Below are positions 1 to 5,374 of a stretch of 5,374 bases of DNA, one piece after another; within the stretch, counting starts at the first letter, position 1, and every line of letters begins with the position of its first letter. Below the pieces are notes generated by a model. The model did no database searches. It was not told where the DNA came from and saw nothing but the letters and a program-made list of their open reading frames with translations. Made by a program: the position numbers and the translations under genes. The DNA is from Burkholderiales bacterium RIFCSPHIGHO2_12_FULL_61_11 (lineage in GTDB: Bacteria; Pseudomonadota; Gammaproteobacteria; Burkholderiales; Burkholderiaceae_C), in NCBI GenBank assembly GCA_001770785.1, contig MERZ01000356.1, positions 5,835 to 11,208 of the forward strand, in the 5' to 3' direction.

Positions 1-62
1 TGGTCGCGCGCGGTTTGCTTATTTCTGACCGGAACAAGGCGCTGGATTAACCGACGCGCCCA
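1..62. other. Left-edge non-coding stretch
   Basis: I can support no gene in these bases. On the minus strand an ATG at 63 overlaps the permease stop (TGATG arrangement), but its frame closes after 14 codons. On the plus strand one frame ends in TGA near position 27-29, which could be the tail of a gene lying to the left, but too little is visible to say. There is no clear hairpin plus T-run that would end the minus-strand transporter operon. Confidence 0.4.
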
Positions 63-878
63 TCAATTCCGAAAGCGCTTGCGCGTGAGTGCCAGCGCCA
101 CCCAGAAACCGACCACCGCATACGCCACCAGCACCACCAGATGCAGCAGCGCCCGGGCCGGCCATTCACCCAGGAACAGCGGGCGTATCAGTTCCACGGC
201 GGCGGTCAGCGGCAACACGTCGGAAATCAGCCGCAGCACACCGGGCAACTGCTCGCGCGGAAAAAACACGCCGCTCAAAAACATGGTGGGTGTCAGAAAC
301 AGCGTGAAATAGTAGGTGAAAAAGTCGTAGCCCTTGGCCAGGGCGTTGAAGATCAGCGCAATGCTGGAAAACACGATGCCTATCAGGGCGAGCAGCGGCA
401 GGGCCAGCAGCAGCATCGGGCTGTGGCTGATGTTCAGCGCCAGCATCACGCCCAGAATCACGATGCTGGTAAACAGCGCCTTGAAAGCCGCCCACAGCAT
501 TTCGCCAAACACCACGTCATCGAGCCGCACCGGGGCGTTCATGATGCCGTCCCAGGTGCGCTGCACCTGCATGCGTGAAAAAGCCGAGTACAGCGCTTCA
601 AACGAAGCGGCATTCATGGCGCTCATGCAGACCGAGCCGCTGGCCAGAAACAGGATGTAGGGCACGGCCGTGCCATTCAGCTGAACCTGCCCGACCAGCG
701 CGCCCAGCCCGTAGCCAAAGGCCACCAGCGTGATCAGCGGCTCGGCAATGTTGCCGACCAGGCTGGGCACGGCCAGCTTGCGCCAGACCAGCAGGTTGCG
801 CCTGAAAACGGGCAGCCAGCGCCAGCTGATTTGCGGCGGCCTGAACAATGCAGGCGGCGCGGTGGGGCGTTCGGTCAC
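63..878 (-). CDS. ABC-2 type permease, NodJ-like
   Basis: Membrane subunit of an ABC exporter, 271 residues, the usual length for NodJ/DrrB-type ABC-2 permeases. After a cytoplasmic N-terminus (about 1-37) six hydrophobic segments can be picked out at roughly 38-62, 72-92, 128-149, 154-178, 183-205 and 244-265. The stretch SGVFFPREQLP (202-212), followed by PLTAAVELIRPL, is the typical ABC-2/NodJ C-terminal signature. The start is GTG (V read as M): a strong GGAGG lies 7 bases upstream, and the GTG overlaps the ATPase stop by one base (TAGTG), so the two genes are almost certainly translationally coupled. The partner ATPase is encoded directly upstream. The substrate cannot be read from sequence. 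NodJ in rhizobia exports lipochitooligosaccharide, but no nodulation genes are present here, so a general lipid, glycan or hydrophobic-compound exporter is more likely. Assignment to the family is firm; naming it nodJ would not be justified. Confidence 0.9.
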   Translation of the reverse strand: MTERPTAPPALFRPPQISWRWLPVFRRNLLVWRKLAVPSLVGNIAEPLITLVAFGYGLGALVGQVQLNGTAVPYILFLASGSVCMSAMNAASFEALYSAFSRMQVQRTWDGIMNAPVRLDDVVFGEMLWAAFKALFTSIVILGVMLALNISHSPMLLLALPLLALIGIVFSSIALIFNALAKGYDFFTYYFTLFLTPTMFLSGVFFPREQLPGVLRLISDVLPLTAAVELIRPLFLGEWPARALLHLVVLVAYAVVGFWVALALTRKRFRN

Positions 879-1834
879 TATGCATCCTCCCTGATCTGGC
901 GTCCGGTCAGCTTGAGGAACAGGTCCTCGAGGTTGGCCGGCCGGTGCAGCGTGCGCAGTTGCGGGTGATCTGCCAGCGCGGCCAGCAGCGGCCTGGCTTC
1001 ATGGGTGTAGAAAAACACGGTTTCGCCACTCACCTCAAGCCGGGCGGCGAGCGCCTTGAGCGGTGAGTCGGCCAGGCTCAAGGCGCCCGCGCCGTAAACC
1101 TCGACCACCTCGGACTCCAGGTTTTGCGCGATCAGCTCGCGCGGCGCGCCTTCGGCCATTTTCTGGCCGTGGTCGAGCACCAGCAGCCGGTTGCACAGGC
1201 GCTCGGCTTCGTCCATGAAGTGGGTCGTCAGCAAGATGGATTTGCCTTGCTGCACCAGCCGCTGCAGCCGCTCCCACATCAAATGCCGCGCCTGCGGGTC
1301 CAGCCCGGTGGTGGGCTCGTCGAGCAGCAGCAACTGCGGGTCGTTGACCAGCGCGCGCGCCAGGCTCAGGCGCCGTTTCATGCCACCAGAGAGCTCACTG
1401 AGCTTGGCATCGGCCTTGTGCGTGAGCGCGGCAAACTCCAGCAGCTTTGGAATCCTCTGGCGAATCACCGCGTCTTTCAGGCCAAAATAGCGGCCAAACA
1501 CCAGCAGGTTCTCGGCGCATGAAAAATCCGGGTCCAGGCTGTCAAACTGGCTGACAATGCCCAGCCTTTCCTTGATGGCCATGGCATCTTGCGGCATGTG
1601 CAGGGCAGCAGCCGCCGAGCCACCGGGAAAATAAGTAATGCGGCCGGTGTCAGGGCTTGTCAGCCCCAGACACATGCGGATGGTCGTCGTTTTGCCAGCG
1701 CCATTCGGTCCAATCACGCCCAGGCATTCGCCCTGAGCGATGTCGAAAGACAGGTTGTTGACGACGGTGCTGGCGCCATAGTGTTTACTCAAGGCCTGGA
1801 CTGAAAAAATGGGTGAAAGGGCGGCTGGACTCAT
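878..1834 (-). CDS. ABC transporter ATP-binding protein, NodI-like
   Basis: Nucleotide-binding subunit that powers the adjacent ABC-2 permease from the cytoplasmic face. Counting from the chosen ATG (318 residues), all ABC motifs are intact: Walker A GPNGAGKT (42-49), Q-loop Q96, signature LSGGMKRR (148-155), Walker B LLLLDEP (168-174) and switch histidine H205 in [11 protein letters not shown]. The C-terminal part (about 240-318), with GETVFFY and [15 protein letters not shown], is the tail typical of NodI/DrrA-type ATPases rather than a bare ABC domain. The frame stays open upstream to an ATG at 1963, giving 43 extra residues. I reject that start because the extension is not family-like and would overlap the purT start, whereas the ATG at 1834 gives the usual short N-terminus. 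No good Shine-Dalgarno precedes 1834. It is the first gene of a two-gene operon and is divergent from purT. The substrate is unknown. Confidence 0.9.
   Translation of the reverse strand: MSPAALSPIFSVQALSKHYGASTVVNNLSFDIAQGECLGVIGPNGAGKTTTIRMCLGLTSPDTGRITYFPGGSAAAALHMPQDAMAIKERLGIVSQFDSLDPDFSCAENLLVFGRYFGLKDAVIRQRIPKLLEFAALTHKADAKLSELSGGMKRRLSLARALVNDPQLLLLDEPTTGLDPQARHLMWERLQRLVQQGKSILLTTHFMDEAERLCNRLLVLDHGQKMAEGAPRELIAQNLESEVVEVYGAGALSLADSPLKALAARLEVSGETVFFYTHEARPLLAALADHPQLRTLHRPANLEDLFLKLTGRQIREDA
886..890 (-). promoter_or_regulatory. Ribosome binding site for the ABC-2 permease
   Basis: Read on the minus strand, GGAGG lies 7 bases before the GTG at 878 and inside the last codons of the ATPase gene. 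It decides the GTG start of the permease and supports coupled translation of the pair. Confidence 0.75.
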
Positions 1835-1961
1835 CGCTGCATTGTGCCCCGGGCATCCGGCACGGGCGGTAAGATGGTCCCATCGGTCCCTGCAAAAGTG
1901 CAGCAGATTGCATCGCCACCCCCCCCTGTTTTTTATCAACCCACTTTCATTGGACCCCGCC
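1835..1961. promoter_or_regulatory. Divergent intergenic region, ABC operon and purT
   Basis: This 127-base spacer must carry the promoters for both the minus-strand ABC operon and plus-strand purT. On the plus strand a weak sigma70-like pair can be drawn: TTGCAT at 1908-1913 and TTTTAT at 1931-1936, with a 17-base spacer. A run of eight C (1919-1926) lies between the two boxes. A small inverted repeat, GATGG-TC-CCATC, lies at 1873-1884. The purT start has only a poor Shine-Dalgarno (TTGGAC). I found no convincing minus-strand promoter. The boxes are pattern matches only. Confidence 0.3.
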
Positions 1962-3164
1962 ATGTCTTCACTCGGAACCCCTTTGTCTCCTCACGCCACC
2001 AAAGTCATGCTGCTTGGCTCGGGCGAGTTGGGCAAGGAAGTGCTGATTGCGCTGCAGCGCCTGGGCGTGGAAACGATTGCCGTCGACCGTTACGACAACG
2101 CGCCGGGCCAGCAGGTGGCGCACCATGCGCGCACCATCACCATGAGTGACCCGGCGCAGCTTAAAAGCCTGATCGAAAAGGAAAGGCCGCAGCTGGTGGT
2201 GCCTGAAATCGAGGCCATCGCCACCGCCATGCTGGAAGAGCTGGAAGCCGCCGGCACGGTGCGCGTCATTCCCAACGCCCGCGCGGCGCGCCTGACGATG
2301 GACCGCGAAGGCATACGCCGCCTGGCCGCTGAAACGCTGGGCCTGCCGACCAGCCCGTATGTGTTTTGCGATTCCTTGCCGGAGTTGCAGGCGGCCATCG
2401 AGTCAAAAATCGGCTATCCCTGCATCGTCAAGCCGGTCATGAGCTCATCGGGCAAGGGCCAGAGCAAGATTGCCGGGCCGGCCGACGTGGCTGCGGCCTG
2501 GGACTACGCCATGGCCGGTGGCCGCGTCAGCCATGGCCGGGTGATTGTTGAAGGCTTTATTGATTTTGACTACGAGATCACGCAGCTCACGGTGCGTGCG
2601 CTGGACGCCGATGGCCAGGCGCAAACGCATTTTTGCGAGCCGATTGGCCACCTTCAAGTCAACGGCGACTACGTGGAAAGCTGGCAGCCGCAGCCCATGC
2701 GCGCCGTCGCCCTGCAAAGGTGCTGCGCCATTGCCAAAGCCGTGACCGACAACCTGGGCGGCCAGGGCATTTTTGGCGTTGAGCTGTTTGTCAAGGGCGA
2801 CGAGGTGTGGTTTAGCGAAGTCAGCCCGCGCCCGCACGACACCGGCATGGTGACCATGGTCACGCAGTGGCAAAGCGAGTTTGAACTGCATGCGCGGGCC
2901 ATCCTGGGTTTGCCGGTGAATACCGCGCTCAAAAGCCCGGGCGCCAGCGCCGTGATTTATGGCGGCGTCGACGCCAAAGGCATCGTGTTTGACGGCGTGG
3001 CCGAGGCGCTGCGCGTTCCCAATACCGACCTGCGCCTGTTCGGCAAGCCCGAGAGTTTCGTCAAACGCCGCATGGGCGTGGCGCTGGCCTTCGATGCCGA
3101 TCTGGAAGTGGCGCGAACGCGGGCCAAACAAGCGGCGTCGCTGGTCAAGCCGCGGGCGGCTTAG
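1962..3164 (+). CDS. purT: Formate-dependent phosphoribosylglycinamide formyltransferase (GAR transformylase 2)
   Basis: Catalyses the third step of de novo purine synthesis in the cytoplasm, forming formyl-GAR from GAR, formate and ATP (through formyl phosphate). It is the folate-independent alternative to PurN. The protein is 400 residues, close to the roughly 392 of E. coli PurT, and belongs to the ATP-grasp superfamily. Visible landmarks are the N-terminal GSGELGKE (19-26), [13 protein letters not shown] (79-91) with the glutamates that contact GAR in the family, the ATP-grasp loop [11 protein letters not shown] (158-168), and the metal/ATP motif [14 protein letters not shown] (285-298). 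The ATG at 1962 is chosen because the family begins shortly before the GSGELGKE loop; an in-frame ATG at 1809 would add 51 unrelated residues running back into the ABC ATPase gene. It appears to stand alone between a divergent transporter operon and the arsenic operon, with no functional tie to either. The call is very secure. Confidence 0.97.
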   Translation: MSSLGTPLSPHATKVMLLGSGELGKEVLIALQRLGVETIAVDRYDNAPGQQVAHHARTITMSDPAQLKSLIEKERPQLVVPEIEAIATAMLEELEAAGTVRVIPNARAARLTMDREGIRRLAAETLGLPTSPYVFCDSLPELQAAIESKIGYPCIVKPVMSSSGKGQSKIAGPADVAAAWDYAMAGGRVSHGRVIVEGFIDFDYEITQLTVRALDADGQAQTHFCEPIGHLQVNGDYVESWQPQPMRAVALQRCCAIAKAVTDNLGGQGIFGVELFVKGDEVWFSEVSPRPHDTGMVTMVTQWQSEFELHARAILGLPVNTALKSPGASAVIYGGVDAKGIVFDGVAEALRVPNTDLRLFGKPESFVKRRMGVALAFDADLEVARTRAKQAASLVKPRAA

Positions 3165-3175
3165 AGCAGCCGCTC
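3154..3175 (+). terminator. Possible hairpin at the purT stop codon
   Basis: GCGGCT (3156-3161) and AGCCGC (3168-3173) form a perfect 6-base-pair stem around a six-base loop containing the purT stop, extendable by a G-T and a G-C pair. No T-run follows, so this is at best a weak intrinsic terminator or an mRNA-end stabiliser between purT and the arsenic operon. Confidence 0.3.
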
Positions 3176-3203
3176 CTGTCATGGCCACCGATTCCAGCAT
3201 GAT

Positions 3204-3232
3204 TTGCATCAATTCAACATTTGTTGAATAAT
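3204..3232 (+). promoter_or_regulatory. Candidate arsR promoter
   Basis: TTGCAT (3204-3209) and AATAAT (3227-3232; five of six match TATAAT) are separated by exactly 17 bases, fitting a sigma70 promoter with a weak -35 and a good -10. Seven bases past the -10 lies position 3239, the A of the arsR ATG, so the transcript may begin at or very near the start codon. The palindrome at 3212-3229 fills the spacer and enters the -10, the classic position for repression by blocking polymerase. Predicted from pattern only. Confidence 0.5.
3212..3229. promoter_or_regulatory. ArsR operator, perfect inverted repeat
   Basis: ATTCAACA-TT-TGTTGAAT is a perfect 8+8 inverted repeat with a two-base centre, ending nine bases before the arsR ATG. 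An AT-rich palindrome upstream of a dimeric winged-helix ArsR/SmtB repressor gene is the expected autoregulatory binding site. The sequence symmetry is seen directly; binding by this ArsR is inferred. Confidence 0.75.
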
Positions 3233-3238
3233 GAAGCC

Positions 3239-3586
3239 ATGGAAAAGCAAAAAGCAGTCAACGTTTTTGAGTCTCTGTCTTCCGGCGTTCGCCTGGACGT
3301 GTACCGGTTGCTCGTCAGGCAAGGCCCTGAAGGCTTGGTCGCGGGCGACATTGCTGCAAAGCTTGAATTGCCGCCCACCAATTTGTCATTTCACCTGAAG
3401 GCACTCACACACGCCGAGCTGGTTGCCGTGGTGCAGGAAGGCCGCTACCAGCGCTACCGGGCGAACATTCCCCTGATGGTGGAACTGATTGGCTACCTCA
3501 CCGCGGAGTGTTGCGCGGGCCAGCCCGAACAGTGTCTGGACACCAGCGCTTTGGCTCGGTGCGTCGATGCATCGGTCAAGGTTTGA
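3239..3586 (+). CDS. arsR: ArsR-family arsenite-responsive repressor
   Basis: Dimeric winged-helix repressor of the ars operon, 115 residues from the ATG at 3239. It shows the ArsR core: SSGVRLDVYRLLV (14-26), the helix-turn-helix ending in TNLSFHLKALTHAELV (47-62), and a beta wing about 63-75. The recognition helix lacks the CxC pair used by the R773 and pI258 ArsR proteins. Instead there is a C-terminal ECCAGQPEQC with C91, C92 and C99, resembling the C-terminal Cys triad that binds As(III) in Acidithiobacillus ferrooxidans ArsR. An upstream in-frame TTG at 3221 would add six residues but lies inside the operator, so ATG 3239 is preferred. No clear Shine-Dalgarno is seen, consistent with a leaderless start. 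It is the first gene of the operon; arsC begins 13 bases after its stop. As(III) or Sb(III) as the inducer is inferred from the cysteines and the neighbours. Confidence 0.93.
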   Translation: MEKQKAVNVFESLSSGVRLDVYRLLVRQGPEGLVAGDIAAKLELPPTNLSFHLKALTHAELVAVVQEGRYQRYRANIPLMVELIGYLTAECCAGQPEQCLDTSALARCVDASVKV

Positions 3587-3599
3587 TGAAACGGCCACC

Positions 3600-4130
3600 A
3601 TGAACATCCTATTTCTCTGCACCGGCAACTCGTGCCGCTCCATCCTCGCCGAAGCCACCTTCAACCACCTGGCGCCGGCGGGCTGGAAAGCCATGAGCGC
3701 CGGCAGCCAGCCCACGGGGCAGGTGCATCCGCGCTCGCTGGCCTTGCTGGCGCGGGAAGGCATCTCGACCGAGGGCCTTCACAGCAAATCCTGGGACCCG
3801 TTGCCGAGGATCCCCGATGTCCTCGTGACGGTGTGCGCCAGCGCGGCCGGCGAGACCTGCCCGGTTTACCTGGGCCCGGTGCTGCGTACCCACTGGGGCG
3901 TGCAGGACCCGGCGCATGCCAGCGGCAGCGACGCCGAAATCGATGCCGCCTTCATGACCGCCTACCGCATCCTGCGGGCGCGCATCGAAGCTTTTCTGGC
4001 CCTGCCACTGGCCACCTTGCAGCATGAGCCGCAAAAGCTCAAAGCTGAACTCGATCGCATTGGCACCTTGATGCCGGATCAGGTCCGGCATGACAAATTT
4101 CAATCCTCAACTCAAGGAGTTTTCAAATGA
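3600..4130 (+). CDS. arsC: Arsenate reductase, low-molecular-weight phosphatase (thioredoxin-coupled) type
   Basis: Reduces arsenate to arsenite in the cytoplasm so that it can be handed to the export machinery. The 176-residue protein begins with the LMW-phosphatase P-loop CTGNSCRS: C7 is the nucleophile, and C7 to R13 is the CX5R motif. The redox pair is C79 and C87 in VCASAAGETCP, corresponding to the Cys82/Cys89 relay of Staphylococcus aureus ArsC, and WGVQDPA supplies the general-acid D103. This is the thioredoxin-type, not the glutaredoxin-type R773 ArsC. ATG 3600 is chosen because family members start a few residues before the P-loop; earlier in-frame starts overlap arsR. The conserved domain seems to end near LDRIG (151-155); residues 158-176 are an odd tail, the first part encoded by a palindromic REP-like repeat. 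The last four bases overlap the arsD start (ATGA). The upstream ribosome site is poor, suggesting coupling to arsR. Confidence 0.94.
   Translation: MNILFLCTGNSCRSILAEATFNHLAPAGWKAMSAGSQPTGQVHPRSLALLAREGISTEGLHSKSWDPLPRIPDVLVTVCASAAGETCPVYLGPVLRTHWGVQDPAHASGSDAEIDAAFMTAYRILRARIEAFLALPLATLQHEPQKLKAELDRIGTLMPDQVRHDKFQSSTQGVFK
4071..4091. repeat. REP-like palindrome inside the arsC 3' end
   Basis: Arms ATGCCGGA (4071-4078) and TCCGGCAT (4084-4091) are perfect reverse complements around a five-base loop TCAGG. The sequence and its reading MPDQVRH (or VMPDLIRH on the other strand) match a dispersed palindromic repeat common in proteobacterial genomes, normally found between genes. Here it sits within the arsC frame, 36 bases before the arsD ATG, and could form a hairpin in the mRNA between the two cistrons. 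The symmetry is observed; the repeat-family assignment is from memory. Confidence 0.65.
4114..4119 (+). promoter_or_regulatory. Ribosome binding site for arsD
   Basis: AAGGAG seven bases before ATG 4127, within the last codons of arsC. It is a strong site and fixes the arsD start at the ATGA overlap. It also lies just 3' of the palindrome at 4071-4091, so it remains outside that hairpin. Confidence 0.8.
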
Positions 4131-4489
4131 AGAATATACAAGTTTTTGATCCGGCCATGTGCTGCAGCAGCGGCGTTTGCGGCACCGATATAGACCAGAC
4201 CTTGGTCGCCTTCTCGGCCGACGTGGACTGGGCCAAGCAAAACGGCGCGCAGATCGAGCGCTTCAACCTGGCGCAGCAACCCATGGCCTTTGCTGAAAAC
4301 GCGGTGGTGAAGGGCTTTCTGGAACGCTCGGGTCAGGAAGCGTTGCCGGTTATTTTGGTCGACGGTGAATTGGCGCTGGCCGGTCGCTATCCGACCCGCG
4401 GCGATCTGGCCCGCTGGGCCGGCATTGCCCAGCCGGTCGCTGAAGTCAAGGCAGCAGGCAATTGCTGCAGTGGCGGTGCCTGCTGCTGA
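4127..4489 (+). CDS. arsD: ArsD arsenite metallochaperone
   Basis: Cytoplasmic chaperone that binds As(III)/Sb(III) and passes it to ArsA, raising the affinity of the pump for arsenite; it has also been described as a weak repressor. It is 120 residues long, like R773 ArsD. The essential N-terminal site is intact: C12, C13 and C18 in DPAMCCSSGVCG, followed by a thioredoxin-like fold ending in LPVILVDGELALAGRYPT (73-90). Two more vicinal pairs, C113-C114 and C119-C120, lie at the extreme C-terminus (NCCSGGACC). R773 ArsD has similar pairs, but many chromosomal ArsD proteins lack them. The start overlaps the arsC stop (ATGA) and has a strong AAGGAG, so expression is coupled to arsC. arsA follows after 20 bases, and the pairing with arsA is the expected functional partnership. 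Confidence 0.97.
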   Translation: MKNIQVFDPAMCCSSGVCGTDIDQTLVAFSADVDWAKQNGAQIERFNLAQQPMAFAENAVVKGFLERSGQEALPVILVDGELALAGRYPTRGDLARWAGIAQPVAEVKAAGNCCSGGACC

Positions 4490-4496
4490 GTCGGCC

Positions 4497-4501
4497 AGGA
4501 G
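4497..4501 (+). promoter_or_regulatory. Ribosome binding site for arsA
   Basis: AGGAG, eight bases before ATG 4510. It favours this ATG over the in-frame GTG at 4501, which lies within the site itself. Confidence 0.75.
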
Positions 4502-4509
4502 TGACGGCC

Positions 4510-5374
4510 ATGAAATTCCTTGACCAGCCGCCGCGCTTTCTTTTCTTCACAGGCAAGGGCGGCGTCGGCAAGACCTCGATCGCTTGCGCCAGCGCCATCG
4601 AGTTGGCCGCGGCTGGCCGGCGCGTGCTGCTGGTCAGCACCGATCCGGCCTCCAATGTCGGGCAGGTGTTTGGCGTGACCATCGGCAATCAGGTGACCAA
4701 GGTGGCCGAGGTGCCGAATTTGAGCGCACTGGAAATTGACCCGCAAGCTGCTGCGCAGGCCTACCGCGACCGCATCGTTGGCCCGGTGCGCGGCCTGCTG
4801 CCCGATGCCGTGGTCAAGGGCATCGAAGAGCAGCTCTCGGGCGCTTGCACCACCGAGATCGCCGCGTTTGACGAATTCACCGCGCTGCTCACGGATGGCG
4901 CGCTGACGCAGGATTTTGACCACATCATTTTCGACACCGCGCCCACCGGCCATACCATCCGCATGTTGCAGTTGCCCGGTGCCTGGAGCGGTTTTCTGGA
5001 AGCCGGCAAGGGTGACGCCTCGTGCCTGGGGCCGCTGGCCGGGCTGGAAAAGCAGCGTACCCAGTACAAAGCCGCCGTCGATGCGCTGGCCGATCCCGTC
5101 AAGACTCGCATGGTGCTGGTGGCGCGGGCCCAAGCCGCGACTTTGGGCGAAGCAGCCCGCACCCACGGCGAGCTCGCTGGCATTGGGCTAAGCAAGCAGT
5201 ATTTGGTGATCAATGGCGTGTTTCTCGAGTCGGAAACTGTCCACGACCCGCTGGCGCAGGCTATTTTCCAAAGAGAACAAGCGGTGCTGGCGAACTTGCC
5301 CGCCGCCTTGCAAGGCTTGCCCACCGATCGGATTGCACTCAAAGCGTTCAATCTGGTGGGGCTGGCGGCCTTAC
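4510..5374 (+). CDS. arsA: ArsA arsenite-stimulated ATPase (5' part, runs off the window)
   Basis: Cytoplasmic ATPase that couples ATP hydrolysis to arsenite extrusion through a membrane pump (ArsB or Acr3). The first 288 codons are present and uninterrupted; the gene continues past the right edge. Full-length bacterial ArsA is about 580 residues in two homologous halves, so only the A1 half is seen. Walker A is GKGGVGKTS (15-23), the deviant P-loop of the ArsA/MinD group; STDPAS (44-49) contains switch D45. Metal-binding cysteines C113 (QLSGACTTEIAAFDEF) and C172 (SCLGP) fall at the same numbers as in R773 ArsA, where C422 of the second half completes the site. The signal-transduction motif DTAPTGHT is at 142-149. 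The start is fixed by AGGAG eight bases upstream. It lies 20 bases after arsD, which supplies it with As(III). Confidence 0.96.
   Translation, partial: MKFLDQPPRFLFFTGKGGVGKTSIACASAIELAAAGRRVLLVSTDPASNVGQVFGVTIGNQVTKVAEVPNLSALEIDPQAAAQAYRDRIVGPVRGLLPDAVVKGIEEQLSGACTTEIAAFDEFTALLTDGALTQDFDHIIFDTAPTGHTIRMLQLPGAWSGFLEAGKGDASCLGPLAGLEKQRTQYKAAVDALADPVKTRMVLVARAQAATLGEAARTHGELAGIGLSKQYLVINGVFLESETVHDPLAQAIFQREQAVLANLPAALQGLPTDRIALKAFNLVGLAAL

Noticed and set aside
21..63. 14-codon minus-strand frame starting in a TGATG overlap with the permease stop
   Set aside because: Too short, with no ribosome site or recognisable product.
1809..1961. Extension of purT to an ATG at 1809 (51 more residues)
   Set aside because: It runs antisense into the ATPase gene and places unrelated sequence before the conserved PurT N-terminus; ATG 1962 gives a normal 400-residue protein.
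1835..1963. Extension of the ABC ATPase to an ATG at 1963 (43 more residues)
   Set aside because: The added residues are not family-like, would overlap the purT start codon, and would remove the whole divergent promoter region; ATG 1834 fits the family length.
2445..3212. Long minus-strand open frame of 255 codons opposite purT
   Set aside because: It is a shadow of purT in GC-rich DNA; the plus strand encodes an unmistakable enzyme with intact motifs, and the antisense product has no recognisable domain.
3489..3599. Upstream in-frame starts for arsC
   Set aside because: They overlap arsR and would put 37 unrelated residues ahead of the P-loop that normally lies within the first dozen residues.
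3609..4103. Minus-strand open frame beginning with residues VMPDLIRH
   Set aside because: Its apparent start is the REP-like palindrome, which often generates this phantom peptide; the rest is antisense to arsC.
4387..5166. Long minus-strand open frame of 259 codons opposite arsD/arsA
   Set aside because: It is antisense to arsA, whose Walker A, C113, C172 and DTAPTGHT motifs are all in place; the translated product is low-complexity and histidine/glutamine/arginine-rich, as is usual for such shadows.

Overview
The window is GC-rich and densely packed. It reads as chromosomal DNA of a betaproteobacterium, probably Burkholderiales of the Comamonadaceae type (Polaromonas/Rhodoferax-like). That placement is inferred from overall protein character, GC-rich codon use and the NodI/NodJ-like ABC pair; no 16S or other marker is present to prove it.

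Layout: (1) Positions 1-62 hold no gene I can support. (2) On the minus strand, 63-1834 is a two-gene ABC exporter operon. The ATPase is transcribed first (1834 to 878) and its stop overlaps by one base the GTG start of the ABC-2 permease (878 to 63). (3) A divergent spacer of 127 bases (1835-1961) separates this operon from purT (1962-3164, plus strand), the formate-dependent GAR transformylase of purine synthesis. (4) A 74-base spacer with a perfect 18-base inverted repeat leads into an arsenic resistance operon on the plus strand: arsR (3239-3586), arsC (3600-4130), arsD (4127-4489) and the start of arsA (4510 to beyond the window end). ArsA is the largest gene of the operon seen here, although its stop lies outside the window.

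How the genes work together: ArsR is expected to repress its own operon by binding the palindrome, which lies between candidate -35 and -10 boxes, and to release it when As(III) binds C91/C92/C99. ArsC reduces arsenate to arsenite. ArsD carries arsenite to ArsA, and ArsA is the ATPase that energises an arsenite pump. No pump gene (arsB or acr3) is in view; it is expected just downstream. The NodIJ-like exporter and purT have no evident link to arsenic.

I see no wholly new system. The points most worth a second look are the apparently leaderless arsR promoter with its operator, a REP-like palindrome built into the 3' end of the arsC reading frame just before the ATGA overlap with arsD, the full set of cysteine pairs in ArsD, and the NodI/NodJ-type exporter next to purT.
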